NCBI GenBank assembly: GCA_013138975.1
Contig: WTBR01000022.1
Span: 1-55,686 of the forward strand
From: Bacteroidales bacterium
Lineage (GTDB): Bacteria > Bacteroidota > Bacteroidia > Bacteroidales > UBA12077
DNA length: 55,686 nt
Direction of reading: 5' to 3'
The translations under genes and the position numbers were made by a program. The notes below the pieces were generated by a model. That model had not been told where the DNA came from and made no database searches. It saw only the letters and a list, made by a program, of their open reading frames with translations. This document shows, one piece after another, positions 41,507-49,552 of this stretch; positions within the stretch are counted from its first letter, which is position 1, and each line of letters begins with the position of its first letter.

Positions 41507-42205
41507 ATGGAGAGCAGTAAATCAAAAATATTACTTGTTGAAGACGACACAAACCTGGGATTCCTTTTGCGTGTGTTTTTGGAAACGAATGGATTTGATG
41601 TGAAGTTATATCGTGATGGCATTTCAGCTTTGAATGGATTTACATCATCAAATTTTGATTTTTGTATTTTGGATGTTATGATGCCTCTAATGGATGGGTT
41701 CACGCTTGCTGAAAAAATCAGGATTCAAAATAAAACTGTACCTATTGTTTTTCTTACCGCTCGATCAATGAAAGAAGATAAACTAAAAGGTTTTCGAATT
41801 GGCATTGATGATTATATTACTAAACCATTCGATGAAGAGGAACTGCTTTATAGGATTCACTCGATTTTAAAAAGAGTAAATCCAAGGCAATCAGTTAAAG
41901 ATAAACTGATTTACAATTTGGCAAGCATTAAATTTGATGTTCAGAATCAAGAATTAAAAATAGGAGACAAATCTCAAAGATTGACATCTAAAGAGAGTAA
42001 AATTTTAGCTATTCTTGCCAAATCACAAAATAATATAGTTAGTCGCGATGATATTATGAATGAGGTTTGGGGAGAAACCGATTATTTTATTGGACGAAGC
42101 CTTGATGTTTTTATTTCCAAAATACGCAAACACTTAAGTGCTGAGCCCAAAATAAAAATTGAAACTATTCCTACTGTTGGAGTAATACTAAGTGTTACAG
42201 AATAA
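41507..42205 (+). CDS. OmpR-family response regulator
   Basis: The 232-aa protein has a receiver domain (ILLVEDDTNLGFLLRVFLET; phosphoacceptor Asp in FCILDVMMPLMDGF; Lys in DYITKPFDEEE) and a C-terminal winged-helix OmpR DNA-binding domain (LTSKESKILAILAKSQNNIV, then SLDVFISKIRKHLS). It is paired with the kinase at 40154-41410. Its 3' end meets the convergent terpene cyclase gene with 2 bp between the stop codons. Confidence 0.92.
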   Translation: MESSKSKILLVEDDTNLGFLLRVFLETNGFDVKLYRDGISALNGFTSSNFDFCILDVMMPLMDGFTLAEKIRIQNKTVPIVFLTARSMKEDKLKGFRIGIDDYITKPFDEEELLYRIHSILKRVNPRQSVKDKLIYNLASIKFDVQNQELKIGDKSQRLTSKESKILAILAKSQNNIVSRDDIMNEVWGETDYFIGRSLDVFISKIRKHLSAEPKIKIETIPTVGVILSVTE

Positions 42206-42207
42206 TT

Positions 42208-44004
42208 TTATTGTTTCTCATTCATTTTCAATACATCATTCAAAGCGGCCAAAGAAAATACTACGGGATACAAATCTTCGTAATACCACAATGAAGCAAA
42301 ATAAAGACCTATAGGTGTAGCAGAAATCTCAGAAATATCCTTATCAATTAATTCATTCACTAAGCAATTTGCACCGGCATTTGCATTATCATGCATATTA
42401 TATGCAGCGAATGTTCTTACTGCAAGTGAAGTTTCTTCAATACTTGATGCAACATTTACGTTACCTCCCCATCCCCCATCTGAGTTTTGAGCTTTGGTTA
42501 AAAAAGTAAGTCCTTTCTGAATCATATTTCCTAAATCCGGAAAATCATTTTTATTAAGCTCACTTAATCCTTTTAAAACCAATGATGTGCCATATACAGG
42601 ATTTAAATGATTTTCATCTCCCTCATTACCGAACCAAAGCGGCAACCACGAACCATCGGTTCTTTGAACAGATTTCAAATACCGAACTGCTTTTTTGATT
42701 GATTTATTAAGTCTCTTTGAAAGTTTTGCATCAATAAAACTTTGCCAACATACAAATGCTCGCAATGCATGTGCTGTTATATCCGGGCAACTTGCATCAA
42801 AAGGAAGTTTTCCCCAACCTTTGCAAAATGTTGGTATTCCTCCGTCACCATTCTGAATGCCCATTAGCCAATTCAATGCTTGCGATGCAGCCTCAACATT
42901 TGCTTTATCTTTACCATCCAATCGTTTCAATGCCAGCAAAGCTCCAGAAGTGTCATCACCATCAGGCACGCCGCCTTGTTCATCAATCCATGCCCATCCT
43001 CCGGGTTTTGTTTTTGTGAATGGGTGAATTTTACAGTGTTGCTGATTTAATAACCAGATTTTTATTTGCTCCCTACTTTTTGTATCGATTTTATTAAAAG
43101 TTTCATCGCTAAATGAATTTACAGCAAGTGTAGTAACCCAAGTTGTAAGGCTTGTATCAATTGGCCAGCTCCCATCTTTGCGAATTGAGTTTTGCAAAAA
43201 ACTTTCGGCTTTAGCACAAACTTCTATTTCCTTTTTATCGGAACCTACTAAACTCATTAATACAAATCCTGTTAAAGGAGCTGCCTCTAAAAAGCCACCA
43301 TTATCGGGCTGCTTTTCTGCTAAGACTTTTAAAACTCGCGGAATTATTATTTTATTCAATACTCTGATAATCGGGATTCGACTGGTTTTCTTATTTTGCC
43401 GAACCAAACCAATTGCTATTAAAGCAGGGATTGCATAACTAACTACCGATAAATTAAACCACTTAAAAAAACGATCGGGTATTGCTGCAAACTGAAAAGG
43501 TAATTGTGGAACATAATTCCAGGCTTTATATCCCAATCGGTCTGCTAATGCGCACATGGCTAAAATTGGGACAGAAAATGTTCTATCTGTTTTATAATGA
43601 TTTAATATTGCTTTGCTGATTTCTTGTGCTTCAAGCGATTTTAATCGCTGTAAAAGCCATGATTCTACTTTATCAATAGTACTCGAAAACTCGGGATCAT
43701 CTTTTACAATACTCAATGCCGACCAACAAAGCAGTGTTGTGCTTAAATTACTTGCACTCTTAATTGAATCGCCAAATCCTCCGTCATCATTAATATTATT
43801 CTTTAACCAATTTAATCCTTGATGAATGAAATCTGCATTTGCATCTTTATCGTACATCCATAATCCGAAACTAGCTACGGCTGTCGATAAAGCACTACTT
43901 GAAAGTCTTCCATCCCAAACTCCATTATTATTTCTTGTTGAAAGTAAATGATCTTCGAGTTTTTTAACCGTCTGTTTTATATTTTCAATCTCAGTCTGTC
44001 TCAT
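42208..44004 (-). CDS. Class II terpene cyclase, squalene-hopene cyclase-like
   Basis: The 598-aa protein is built of alpha/alpha-barrel repeats with QW-type motifs (NNINDDGGFGDS, QNGDGGIPTF, QRTDGSWLPLWFGNE, QNSDGGWGG). The protonation motif DxDD is present as Asp348-Gly-Asp350-Asp351 in GGVPDGDDTSGALLALKRL, at about the same place as in squalene-hopene cyclase. YGTSLVLKGL also matches that family. It is somewhat shorter than typical hopene cyclases (about 630). It would protonate and cyclise a polyprenyl or triterpenoid chain. The start codon overlaps the stop of the upstream gene (TAATG), so it is translationally coupled. Neighbours suggest a polyprenyl diphosphate-derived substrate, since no squalene synthase is seen. 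Confidence 0.82.
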   Translation of the reverse strand: MRQTEIENIKQTVKKLEDHLLSTRNNNGVWDGRLSSSALSTAVASFGLWMYDKDANADFIHQGLNWLKNNINDDGGFGDSIKSASNLSTTLLCWSALSIVKDDPEFSSTIDKVESWLLQRLKSLEAQEISKAILNHYKTDRTFSVPILAMCALADRLGYKAWNYVPQLPFQFAAIPDRFFKWFNLSVVSYAIPALIAIGLVRQNKKTSRIPIIRVLNKIIIPRVLKVLAEKQPDNGGFLEAAPLTGFVLMSLVGSDKKEIEVCAKAESFLQNSIRKDGSWPIDTSLTTWVTTLAVNSFSDETFNKIDTKSREQIKIWLLNQQHCKIHPFTKTKPGGWAWIDEQGGVPDGDDTSGALLALKRLDGKDKANVEAASQALNWLMGIQNGDGGIPTFCKGWGKLPFDASCPDITAHALRAFVCWQSFIDAKLSKRLNKSIKKAVRYLKSVQRTDGSWLPLWFGNEGDENHLNPVYGTSLVLKGLSELNKNDFPDLGNMIQKGLTFLTKAQNSDGGWGGNVNVASSIEETSLAVRTFAAYNMHDNANAGANCLVNELIDKDISEISATPIGLYFASLWYYEDLYPVVFSLAALNDVLKMNEKQ

Positions 44005-44963
44005 TAAATAAGTCCTAAAGCTAAAAGTGCATAATAAGTATATTCACAATCGGGGCGTGTATCAGCAACACTTCCAAAAAATCCACCTGAATTATCCCAA
44101 TGCAAATTAATAAATTCAGTGCATTTATCAGAATACGGACTCATCGATTCCCCTGCCAATTTCAAAGCAAGTAATGTTGTTGATGTAGATAACAAATCGG
44201 CAATTGCAATACCATCTGTGGCTGTAAATCCTCCGTGTTTGATCCACATATTTTTTAGCCACAAAATTGTATTCTGATCTTTTTGATCCAAAGTCATTAA
44301 TAGGCCCGCTGCTGTTGTGGTTGTAACTCCTGCCCTTGAGCCAGATTCATTTACAAAATATCCCTCTGGTTTTCTTAAATCAATTATTGATTCAAGCATC
44401 GACACTTCATTATTCGTTATACCCAAATCCTGATATAATGTCCAGGCAAGGAAAGTAGCATAAACACTTGCTTTATCTGCATTTTTGGAATCATGATTAA
44501 ATCCATTATCCTTTGAGCGATACAATTCAATAATTCTTAACAGATCTTCATTCTCTCTGATTACTTTTTTAACTAATTTATTTCGAACCTGATTTTTGAA
44601 AAACTCAGATCGCGAAAGTTTCTTTGCTAATAATCCATCTTTAGATTTAAACTGAATTGCTAAAACCAATAGGTAAAATCGAAGTAAACTTGCAGCATGA
44701 ACAAAATCAATTTCATTATTTACTGTCCATTTCTTTAAAAAGGATAATTGTTTTTCGATAGATATATCAAGATCAAATACAAAAGCCAAAGTATATCCAA
44801 AAACTGAATAGTAAGGATCCTGATTCCCTGCCCGATCAACAAAACCGCCATCAGAATGTAATTGTGTAAGCAAATATTTTTTAATATGATTTATTGCCTC
44901 ATCGCTTAATTTATTTCGCGATTGCTCCAATGCTTCAAGAATACTATTATTTACTTCTAACAT
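44004..44963 (-). CDS. Prenyltransferase-like alpha/alpha-toroid protein
   Basis: The 319-aa protein has five repeats of the type found in protein prenyltransferase beta subunits and terpene cyclases: SDGGFVDRAGNQDPYYSVFG, SKDNGFNHDSKNADKASVYA, KPEGYFVNESGSRAGVTTTT, KHGGFTATDGIAIADLLSTS and GGFFGSVADTRPDCEYTYYA. It lacks a DxDD motif. The PDCEYTYYALLALG end resembles the zinc-binding end of prenyltransferase beta subunits. It lies between the prenyl synthase fusion (11-nt spacer) and the cyclase (overlapping start). It may be a partner or second domain of the cyclase, since the two together look like a split toroid pair, or an enzyme of its own. Confidence 0.75.
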   Translation of the reverse strand: MLEVNNSILEALEQSRNKLSDEAINHIKKYLLTQLHSDGGFVDRAGNQDPYYSVFGYTLAFVFDLDISIEKQLSFLKKWTVNNEIDFVHAASLLRFYLLVLAIQFKSKDGLLAKKLSRSEFFKNQVRNKLVKKVIRENEDLLRIIELYRSKDNGFNHDSKNADKASVYATFLAWTLYQDLGITNNEVSMLESIIDLRKPEGYFVNESGSRAGVTTTTAAGLLMTLDQKDQNTILWLKNMWIKHGGFTATDGIAIADLLSTSTTLLALKLAGESMSPYSDKCTEFINLHWDNSGGFFGSVADTRPDCEYTYYALLALGLI

Positions 44964-44974
44964 TGATTTTTAGC

Positions 44975-46594
44975 TTATTGTGGAAGTTCTACTATAATAC
45001 GATTCAATAATCGATAAAGCAGAATCTTTATGTTTGGATCTTTTAATTGATCTAAAATATTTAGTGCTTGTTGCCTGTATTCCAAAAGCATTTTCTGTGC
45101 TTCGGTAATTGCACCCTCTTTTTTAGCCCATAAATACAATTCGGGTGCTGAAGAAATATCTCCTCTCTGATGACGCTTAACAAAGGATTGCATTTTCTTT
45201 GGAGATTTTTCTCCTAAAATTGCTAAAACCACCGATGGACGTAATGCGTTTATATCATTTATGTTGCTTTCCTGATTAAAATCATCAAGATCATCCTGAA
45301 TTTGATAAGCAATTCCTAAAGCGGCACTATATTTTTCAAGGATCTCAAGCAATTTCTCATCTCCATTTGCAGCTATTGCTCCAAATTTTAAAGCAACCTC
45401 AAATGCAGGTGATGTTTTATTACTAAATATTTCTATTGTTTCATCAACACTTAGTGTATTTGGCTGTCGACGTAAAAGTAACTCCTGCCCCTGACCTACG
45501 CATAAATCACGATGCCCTTTCGAAGCAACAGCCAGAAGTTTTGTCATTTGTTCGGGATTAACTCCTGATTCAGAAATTAATTGATAACCATAAGCTACTA
45601 ACAAATCACCTGTATTTAAAGCAATCGAGATATCATATTCTTCGTGTAAGGCAGGCTTATTATAACGTTCCGAATCATCATCAGCAATATCATCATGTAC
45701 CAAGGATGCTTTATGAAAGCATTCAATAGAAATTGCCAGCTTCATTAAGGAATCATTATTAATGTCCTTATTTACATTAATTGATTTATAAAGTGATGCC
45801 ATTATTAATGGTCGCCAGCGCTTCCCTCCTGTCTCTAACCATTTATTCGCTATACGCAATGATTCGTTCTCTACACCAAAAATCTTTTGTAAGTTCTCTG
45901 TTGAAAACCAAGTCTGTACTTCTTTACGAACATCTTCTAAATTAATTCTAATATACTCTTTGGAACTATTTTTTAAAGGGAGCATTTCATTTATCCATTC
46001 TTTATCTACACTTGAATCTTTGCAATCTGAATTAAAAAGAGGAATTCCTACAGATGGGATAGCTTCTTTAACAGATAATGGAAATGATCTTTCGAATGAA
46101 TCGAGGCATCCTACACCTATTACACATTCTATTTGACCCGATGAAAGCAATAAACTTACCGCTCCTGTTCCTTCGCTAACGATAGAATGATAACCAAGTT
46201 CTTCGGCTGATGTAATAATTTCATCTATCATACAATTTCCACATTGCTCGCATAGTAATCCAAGCTCATCAATTTTTGCAGGGCAATTAGTTGAATGCCT
46301 TAGGCATTTTGGCAATAAAAGAATTCGTCTGTTATAAGGGATTTTTTCAACAATAGGCTGCCAAACATTATTATTAATAAGTACTGCAATTAGTTTTTGA
46401 TATTGCTTGTATTCGCTAAATTCTATAATAAAATCAGCAGATATTTTTATTACCTCATCAAATTGCAATGGAGGAATCAACTGTTTGTCTGACACATATT
46501 CCTCAACCAATTGACGAAGCTTTTTCAGCTCATCAGCCGACTGAGGTACATCATTGCCTAAAATTATTTCTTTAAATCCTTCTTCTAAAAACAT
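44975..46594 (-). CDS. DUF116-polyprenyl diphosphate synthase fusion
   Basis: The 539-aa protein joins two domains. Residues about 85-210 are DUF116-like, with RILLLPKCLRHSTNCPA and GLLCEQCGNC (Cys97, 104, 115, 118, 121), probably a metal or Fe-S site. Residues about 225-530 are an E-type polyprenyl synthase: GGKRWRPLI (256-264), first Asp-rich motif DDIAD at 301-305, second QDDLDD at 433-438. Ala296 and Ser297, five and four residues before the first Asp-rich motif, are small, which favours products of C20 or longer over farnesyl diphosphate. It should supply the cyclase. The upstream gap of 173 bp has repeats. Confidence 0.85.
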   Translation of the reverse strand: MFLEEGFKEIILGNDVPQSADELKKLRQLVEEYVSDKQLIPPLQFDEVIKISADFIIEFSEYKQYQKLIAVLINNNVWQPIVEKIPYNRRILLLPKCLRHSTNCPAKIDELGLLCEQCGNCMIDEIITSAEELGYHSIVSEGTGAVSLLLSSGQIECVIGVGCLDSFERSFPLSVKEAIPSVGIPLFNSDCKDSSVDKEWINEMLPLKNSSKEYIRINLEDVRKEVQTWFSTENLQKIFGVENESLRIANKWLETGGKRWRPLIMASLYKSINVNKDINNDSLMKLAISIECFHKASLVHDDIADDDSERYNKPALHEEYDISIALNTGDLLVAYGYQLISESGVNPEQMTKLLAVASKGHRDLCVGQGQELLLRRQPNTLSVDETIEIFSNKTSPAFEVALKFGAIAANGDEKLLEILEKYSAALGIAYQIQDDLDDFNQESNINDINALRPSVVLAILGEKSPKKMQSFVKRHQRGDISSAPELYLWAKKEGAITEAQKMLLEYRQQALNILDQLKDPNIKILLYRLLNRIIVELPQ

Positions 46595-46609
46595 AAATTA
46601 TAAATATAT

Positions 46610-46755
46610 TTTCTCGCAAAAACCGCGAAATACTCGCTAAGAATTTGCAAAGATTTTTATAAATTATTTACTATTCTATGAATACTATTTTTCATTTTTT
46701 TTCTTTGCGCTTTTTGCGTTTTTCTTTGTATCCTTTGCGTGAAATATTTCACGTG
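46610..46755. repeat. Low-complexity CTTTGCG-type repeat
   Basis: Two facing blocks, near 46613-46652 (CTCGCAAAAACCGCG and TTTGCAAAG) and near 46700-46752 (TCTTTGCGCTTTTTGCG, TCCTTTGCGTGAAA), form a loose inverted pair. Similar TTTGCGTCTTTGCG phrases are common between genes of many Bacteroidota. It separates the radical SAM gene from the prenyl synthase gene within the operon. Confidence 0.4.
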
Positions 46756-46767
46756 TATTATTAAAAA

Positions 46768-47937
46768 TTACCCATAAGCTCCAAATCCAAAGAACCAGTT
46801 TTTCTTTGCAAATCGATACATCCAACTTTTCTCAGGGATTTCTTTCCCTGCTATGTGATGCCCTGCACATTTTCCCATTTCATTTAATTCTGCAAAAGCA
46901 GAATCTCTTTTCGATGAATCGTAGGCCTTTGTATTCTTTAATATCTCATTCAATTTTACGGGATCGTCTAAAAGCATACAGCCACGTGTATATTTTGGGA
47001 TTTCCTCTCTTAGTTCTTTAAGAAATTGTGAATTCTCAATTATCTCTTCCAATTGAGAACCATCTCCTGCATTCTCGCAAGCAAATTGTATTGGTGGGCA
47101 AAGTTCAATATCTCCTGCCGAATTTATATGATGACTAATACCCACTGCCCCGGGACACATTGCATTTCCATCCTGATCCCAATACGTATCAATAATCATT
47201 ATGGGAGCTTTAGTTCGAATATTTACCATGAAACTTCGAAGTTCTAAAATCTCTTCTTCCGATAATGCTAAATCGGTATTTGGTCGGGCACCAACAGGTC
47301 GGTAAATATAATACCACAAATAATGTACACCTTTTTTAATGCATTTATTTACAAAATCTTCGCTTACAAGATCTTTAAAGTTTGATTTACACACGCTGGT
47401 TGCAACACCTGTCATTAACTTATTGTTGGTACAAGCATCAATTCCTGACATGGTACGATCGAAAACATCATTTGCGCCTCGCCTAACATCACTAACATCT
47501 TCGAGTCCCTCAACACTAATTAAGGGTGAAACGTTCCCAAGTTTACGTAGCTTTTTTGCGATATCATCACTTAATAATGTTCCGTTTGTAAAAAGCTGAA
47601 AATAACAATCGGGATGATTTTCAATAACCTCAATAATATGAGGATACATTAAGGGTTCGCCGCCCAATAATCCAAAAAAGTATGAACCTTTCTTTTTGCT
47701 TGAATTTATAATATTATTCAAGGTATCGGGTTTCATTCCCTGCGATTTATTATCGATTGTAATCCAACAACCTTGACAGGATAAATTACACTGATTGGTA
47801 ACCGAAATCATTAGAAATGCCGGGAAAAGTTCGCCTTTTTTTAAGCGCTTTTTATACTTCGCAATTCCGCGCATTCCTTTCCAACCCATGTTATAAGCTA
47901 ACTTAATTAACAGTCGGAAATCAACTTCCCGGAACAT
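46768..47937 (-). CDS. Radical SAM enzyme
   Basis: The start at 47937 (MFREVDFRLLIKLAYNMGWK) gives 389 residues; the frame continues to an ATG at 47988, which would overlap the upstream stop. The radical SAM cluster motif CNLSCQGC (Cys50, 54, 57) is followed by a GGEP motif (FFGLLGGEPLMYPH) and QLFTNGTLL. Further Cys in the C-terminal part (NAMCPGAVGISHHI; ELCPPIQFAC; GCMLLD; GKCAGHH) suggest auxiliary clusters. The N-terminal amphipathic helix may touch the membrane. It sits between a ferredoxin-like gene and terpenoid genes, so a lipid substrate is likely. It differs from HpnH by visual comparison, but relation to other lipid radical SAM enzymes is not settled. Confidence 0.82.
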   Translation of the reverse strand: MFREVDFRLLIKLAYNMGWKGMRGIAKYKKRLKKGELFPAFLMISVTNQCNLSCQGCWITIDNKSQGMKPDTLNNIINSSKKKGSYFFGLLGGEPLMYPHIIEVIENHPDCYFQLFTNGTLLSDDIAKKLRKLGNVSPLISVEGLEDVSDVRRGANDVFDRTMSGIDACTNNKLMTGVATSVCKSNFKDLVSEDFVNKCIKKGVHYLWYYIYRPVGARPNTDLALSEEEILELRSFMVNIRTKAPIMIIDTYWDQDGNAMCPGAVGISHHINSAGDIELCPPIQFACENAGDGSQLEEIIENSQFLKELREEIPKYTRGCMLLDDPVKLNEILKNTKAYDSSKRDSAFAELNEMGKCAGHHIAGKEIPEKSWMYRFAKKNWFFGFGAYG

Positions 47938-47978
47938 TCTTTTACTTAAGGAAAATATCACTATGTTTTTCTTTTTTA

Positions 47979-48791
47979 TTAACAACAATTACAAGCACAA
48001 TCTGAATTGTCCTCTTTTATTTCTTCTTTTTGTTTCTCTACTTTTTCATCCGTATTTGTCGAGCAACAAGCACGCTCTTGTTCAGCTAATTTTTCTTGAT
48101 TTTTTAATAAAGGTATTTTTGATGATTTACGTCGATCGGCTAGAATTTTATAAACATCTTCGTTTTTCTGAATTTGCGCTATTACATCCTGAGAACTTTG
48201 AACTTCCATTTCTCCTTCGCCACCATCAATTGGACTCTCTTTAAACTTCGAAAAAATTATTGCTTGCTCAGGACATGTTCTGGCACATGCCGGACACATA
48301 TCTTTACAATTCTCCGGCTTATCAACTATTACATTTCCAAAATCGTCGGTTTTGTAAACACTAAACAAACAAAATTCTTTGCACTTCCCACATGAACTGC
48401 AACGTAAATAATCAATAACAGGATACCATGAAACCCAATCATCATTGTATTCGATTGTGTTTTTTTTACCTTCTTTGCAATCCCAATCGGATACAATGCA
48501 AGCGCATTCATTATCCATATGGTATTTTTCAATATTGGTACAGCAAGCTCTAATTCCTGCTTTTGCAAGAATATGCTCCATTGCTCTTGATTGACATCCT
48601 AAAAGAATTGATTCCTCATGTTCTTTAAATACAAGTAAGGCATCCGGATTTTTTACTGCTACTCCACAAAGATCTTCAATTAATGTGTATCCTATCTTAT
48701 TTTCATCGAGTGTACTCTTCCACTTTTCGACTCTATCTTTACTTATTTTTGCCCCGGATTTACACCCACAAATAAAAACCTGCTTCTGCAT
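47979..48791 (-). CDS. 4Fe-4S dicluster protein with Cys-rich tail
   Basis: The 270-aa protein has an N-terminal Cys-containing domain (VFICGCKSGAKISKDRVEKW; RACCTNIEKYHMDNECACIV) and a two-cluster ferredoxin domain: CSSCGKCKEFC (Cys131, 134, 137, 141) and CKDMCPACARTCP (Cys162, 166, 169, 173). A charged C-terminal part ends in a run of Cys (ERACCSTN, then CACNCC). It is the first gene of the operon and could pass electrons to the radical SAM enzyme. The Cys tail may be a metal-binding site. Confidence 0.78.
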   Translation of the reverse strand: MQKQVFICGCKSGAKISKDRVEKWKSTLDENKIGYTLIEDLCGVAVKNPDALLVFKEHEESILLGCQSRAMEHILAKAGIRACCTNIEKYHMDNECACIVSDWDCKEGKKNTIEYNDDWVSWYPVIDYLRCSSCGKCKEFCLFSVYKTDDFGNVIVDKPENCKDMCPACARTCPEQAIIFSKFKESPIDGGEGEMEVQSSQDVIAQIQKNEDVYKILADRRKSSKIPLLKNQEKLAEQERACCSTNTDEKVEKQKEEIKEDNSDCACNCC

Positions 48792-49160
48792 ATATTCTCT
48801 TAATAAGTTATTTAGTTAAACAATTACAAACTGAAATTTTGATTACAATAGTATGTGCTTAGCGGATTTATTTACAAATTGAATACTCTTAATAATTATT
48901 GAATTGCATCTAAAATACATAGCCGCTTAGCACCTAACAACTCAATAGTCAATATTTGTATTTTAATATTCTATTACTTAAATGTTGTTACAATAATATG
49001 TAAAACAATCAAGTATTTACAATTTATTCGACCACTGTTAGACCAGATGGTTTAAATAACAATTTAGAGCATATGAATAACTTAATTTAAAAAAATATGC
49101 CCATCTTTGCTTTTTTCTTGCAAATTCATAATTTCAAAAATTCAACTTAAAACCATTACA
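48792..49160. other. Intergenic region between divergent terpenoid operon and CBU_0592-like gene
   Basis: It should hold the promoter of the terpenoid operon (minus strand). No gene is supported; an upstream in-frame ATG at 49107 adds 18 residues of poor quality to the next gene. ACCAGATGGT at about 49043-49052 is a small palindrome of unknown meaning. Confidence 0.4.
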
Positions 49161-49427
49161 ATGAACATTACTGATTACATAGGATTTGCCGGCGTTTCCA
49201 TGATTCTTATCGCTTACTTCCTTAACCTTACAAGTATAATCTCGAAGAAAAGCATTTCGTACTTATTATTAAATTTTGTTGGAGCAGGAATTGCTTGTTA
49301 CGCTTCTGTATTGTTGAAATATGTGCCTTTTATTGTATTAGAGGGAATTTGGACTACGGTTTCATTTATTGCATTTGTAAATCAATTTTCAAAATCTCGA
49401 AAATTAAAACTGAGTAAGTTGAATTAG
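49161..49427 (+). CDS. Small membrane protein, CBU_0592-like
   Basis: The start at 49161 (MNITDYIGFAGVSMILIAYF) gives 88 residues with three spans (YIGFAGVSMILIAYFLNL; YLLLNFVGAGIACYASVLL; FIVLEGIWTTVSFIAFVNQF). The pattern fits the short membrane proteins named after Coxiella CBU_0592, often seen near transporters. The function is unknown. It ends before a perfect 20-bp palindrome. Confidence 0.65.
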   Translation: MNITDYIGFAGVSMILIAYFLNLTSIISKKSISYLLLNFVGAGIACYASVLLKYVPFIVLEGIWTTVSFIAFVNQFSKSRKLKLSKLN

Positions 49428-49495
49428 AAAGTCATTGAAAAATGATCAATTACCGATAGCTATGTACATTGACAAGTCTGAAGTTGCATTTTTTG

Positions 49496-49515
49496 CTTAC
49501 GGGTTAACCCGTAAG
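49496..49515. terminator. Perfect 20-bp palindrome between convergent genes
   Basis: CTTACGGGTTAACCCGTAAG is fully self-complementary. A T-run precedes it and an A-run follows it. It lies between the ends of two convergent genes, so a bidirectional terminator is the simplest reading; an operator or a binding site is also possible because a hairpin would have no loop without opening the centre. Confidence 0.5.
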
Positions 49516-49552
49516 TATAGAAAAAATACGCTATAACACTTAATTATTACCT

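Noticed and set aside
42756..43019. Plus-strand frame inside the terpene cyclase gene
   Set aside because: The composition is that of a complementary strand (His/Pro/Leu-rich) and the minus-strand cyclase explains the region fully.
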